Shown: piece by piece, positions 62,024 to 64,000 of the stretch
How the letters are laid out: each line of letters starts with the position of its first letter
Numbering within the stretch: position 1 is the first letter of the stretch
Origin: Kribbella pratensis
Lineage (GTDB): Bacteria > Actinomycetota > Actinomycetes > Propionibacteriales > Kribbellaceae
Length of the DNA stretch: 64,000 nt
Assembly (NCBI RefSeq): GCF_004365355.1
Contig: NZ_SODP01000003.1
Coordinates: 186,001-250,000, forward strand
Reading direction: 5' to 3'
The notes under the pieces: model-generated
Told to the model about the DNA's origin: nothing
Databases searched by the model: none
What the model saw: only the letters and a program-made list of their open reading frames with translations
Made by a program: the position numbers and the translations under genes

Positions 62024-62135
62024 GGCTCCTCCTCGCACCCGTTCTGACGCAACGGTCCCACGAACGCCCGGTCCTTGACCACAGTCTGTGTCCGGGCGCC
62101 TACCCGGCCACCGATTGCCTCAGGGTGAGAATCCT

Positions 62136-62162
62136 TTGGCACTCGAGTTGACCGAGTGCTAA
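62136..62162. promoter_or_regulatory. CIRCE element (HrcA operator)
   Basis: TTGGCACTC-N9-GAGTGCTAA, one mismatch to the CIRCE consensus arm. The N9 spacer holds the -35 box of the groES promoter. Confidence 0.93.
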
Positions 62163-62176
62163 TCGCGGCCTAGATT
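62148..62176 (+). promoter_or_regulatory. groES promoter
   Basis: TTGACC (62148-62153), 17-nt spacer, TAGATT (62171-62176). The -35 is inside the CIRCE, so HrcA binding would block sigma directly. Confidence 0.85.
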
Positions 62177-62181
62177 CGGTG

Positions 62182-62208
62182 TTGGCACTCTCTGTGTGAG
62201 GGTGCCAG
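62182..62208. promoter_or_regulatory. Second, degenerate CIRCE-like element
   Basis: TTGGCACTC-N9-GGGTGCCAG, overlapping the predicted transcription start. Tandem CIRCE sites are known at actinobacterial groES. Confidence 0.75.
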
Positions 62209-62291
62209 CGGTCCGGCCCTTGACCCCCGCGACGGCAGGGGAGCGCGACCACCATGAACCAGACAAGCAAATCGACCGTGGAGGTCAGCAA

Positions 62292-62588
62292 GTGTCGGTC
62301 ACGATCAAGCCGCTCGAGGACCGTGTCCTCGTCGCGCCGCTCGAAGCCGAGCAGACCACGAAGTCCGGCCTGGTGATCCCGGACACCGCCAAGGAGAAGC
62401 CGCAGGAGGGCGAGATCCTCGCCGTCGGCCCGGGCCGGATCGACGACAACGGCAACCGCGTCCCGCTGGACGTCAACGTCGGCGACAAGGTCATCTACTC
62501 CAAGTACGGCGGCACCGAGGTCAAGTACGACGGCCAGGACTACCTGATCCTGGGCGCCCGCGACATCCTCGCAGTCGTCAGCAAGTGA
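62292..62588 (+). CDS. groES: Co-chaperonin GroES
   Basis: 98-aa lid of the GroEL chamber: [19 protein letters not shown], mobile loop [35 protein letters not shown] 62292 has GGAGGT 6 nt upstream; an upstream in-frame GTG would add unlike residues. Controlled by CIRCE. Confidence 0.97.
   Translation: MSVTIKPLEDRVLVAPLEAEQTTKSGLVIPDTAKEKPQEGEILAVGPGRIDDNGNRVPLDVNVGDKVIYSKYGGTEVKYDGQDYLILGARDILAVVSK

Positions 62589-64000
<1,412 letters not shown>

Overview
The window is about 64 kb of high-GC actinobacterial chromosome. Gene content and order (rpoA-rplQ-truA, rplM-rpsI-glmM, coaA, acpS-nnr-alr, then tsaE-tsaB-rimI-tsaD and groES-groEL), actinobacterial promoters and many apparently leaderless starts suggest a soil actinomycete. 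A Kribbella-like member of the Propionibacteriales is my best guess, but it is an inference from style and synteny, not a database match.

Layout. 1-2.3 kb: end of rpoA, rplQ, truA and an RsmC-like methyltransferase. 2.3-8.0 kb: an accessory block with three diverged paralogs of an unknown zincin-like family, only one of which keeps HExxH. A sigma factor/membrane-protein pair sits between two of them. 8.0-14.6 kb: an ABC-F protein, a large membrane protein, a GH18-like secreted protein with a TetR regulator, a SnoaL-like protein and a short-chain dehydrogenase. 14.8-18.8 kb: citrate synthase, rplM-rpsI and glmM. 18.9-25.8 kb: an IlvY-like regulator and a LacI-controlled ThuEFG-AB-type disaccharide uptake operon. 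25.8-28.5 kb: a long-form, plant-like ketol-acid reductoisomerase and an LtrA-like membrane protein. 28.5-35.9 kb: a five-gene cell-wall sugar recycling operon on the minus strand (nagZ, namZ, amiE-like, murR, murQ), in which the NagZ protein carries a C-terminal endonuclease/exonuclease/phosphatase domain.

36-46.5 kb: Sfp-type phosphopantetheinyl transferase, MFS transporter, pantothenate kinase, a LacI regulator with two operators, acpS, NAD(P)H-hydrate repair enzyme, a hydrolase and a two-gene ABC exporter with complementary degenerate ATP sites. 46.5-51.7 kb: three secreted or lipid-anchored proteins (PIG-L deacetylase, META-domain lipoprotein, GH12 glucanase). 51.8-59.2 kb: HAD phosphatase, alr, a hydrolase, then a GNAT-TsaE fusion, tsaB, rimI, tsaD, another GNAT and another hydrolase as a tightly overlapped operon. 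A 170-bp MITE-like inverted-repeat element lies just before tsaE and supplies the stop codon of the upstream hydrolase. 59.4-64 kb: AraC regulator, THUMP-like methyltransferase, peptidoglycan-binding protein, and groES-groEL (groEL cut by the window end) behind a HrcA/CIRCE-controlled promoter.

The most interesting items are the NagZ-EEP fusion and its transporter-less MurNAc operon, the asymmetric ABC exporter, the plant-like KARI, the MITE-like element at tsaE, and the zincin-like triplet. No CRISPR array, tRNA, rRNA or intact transposase was seen. No stretch over 300 bases lacks a gene.
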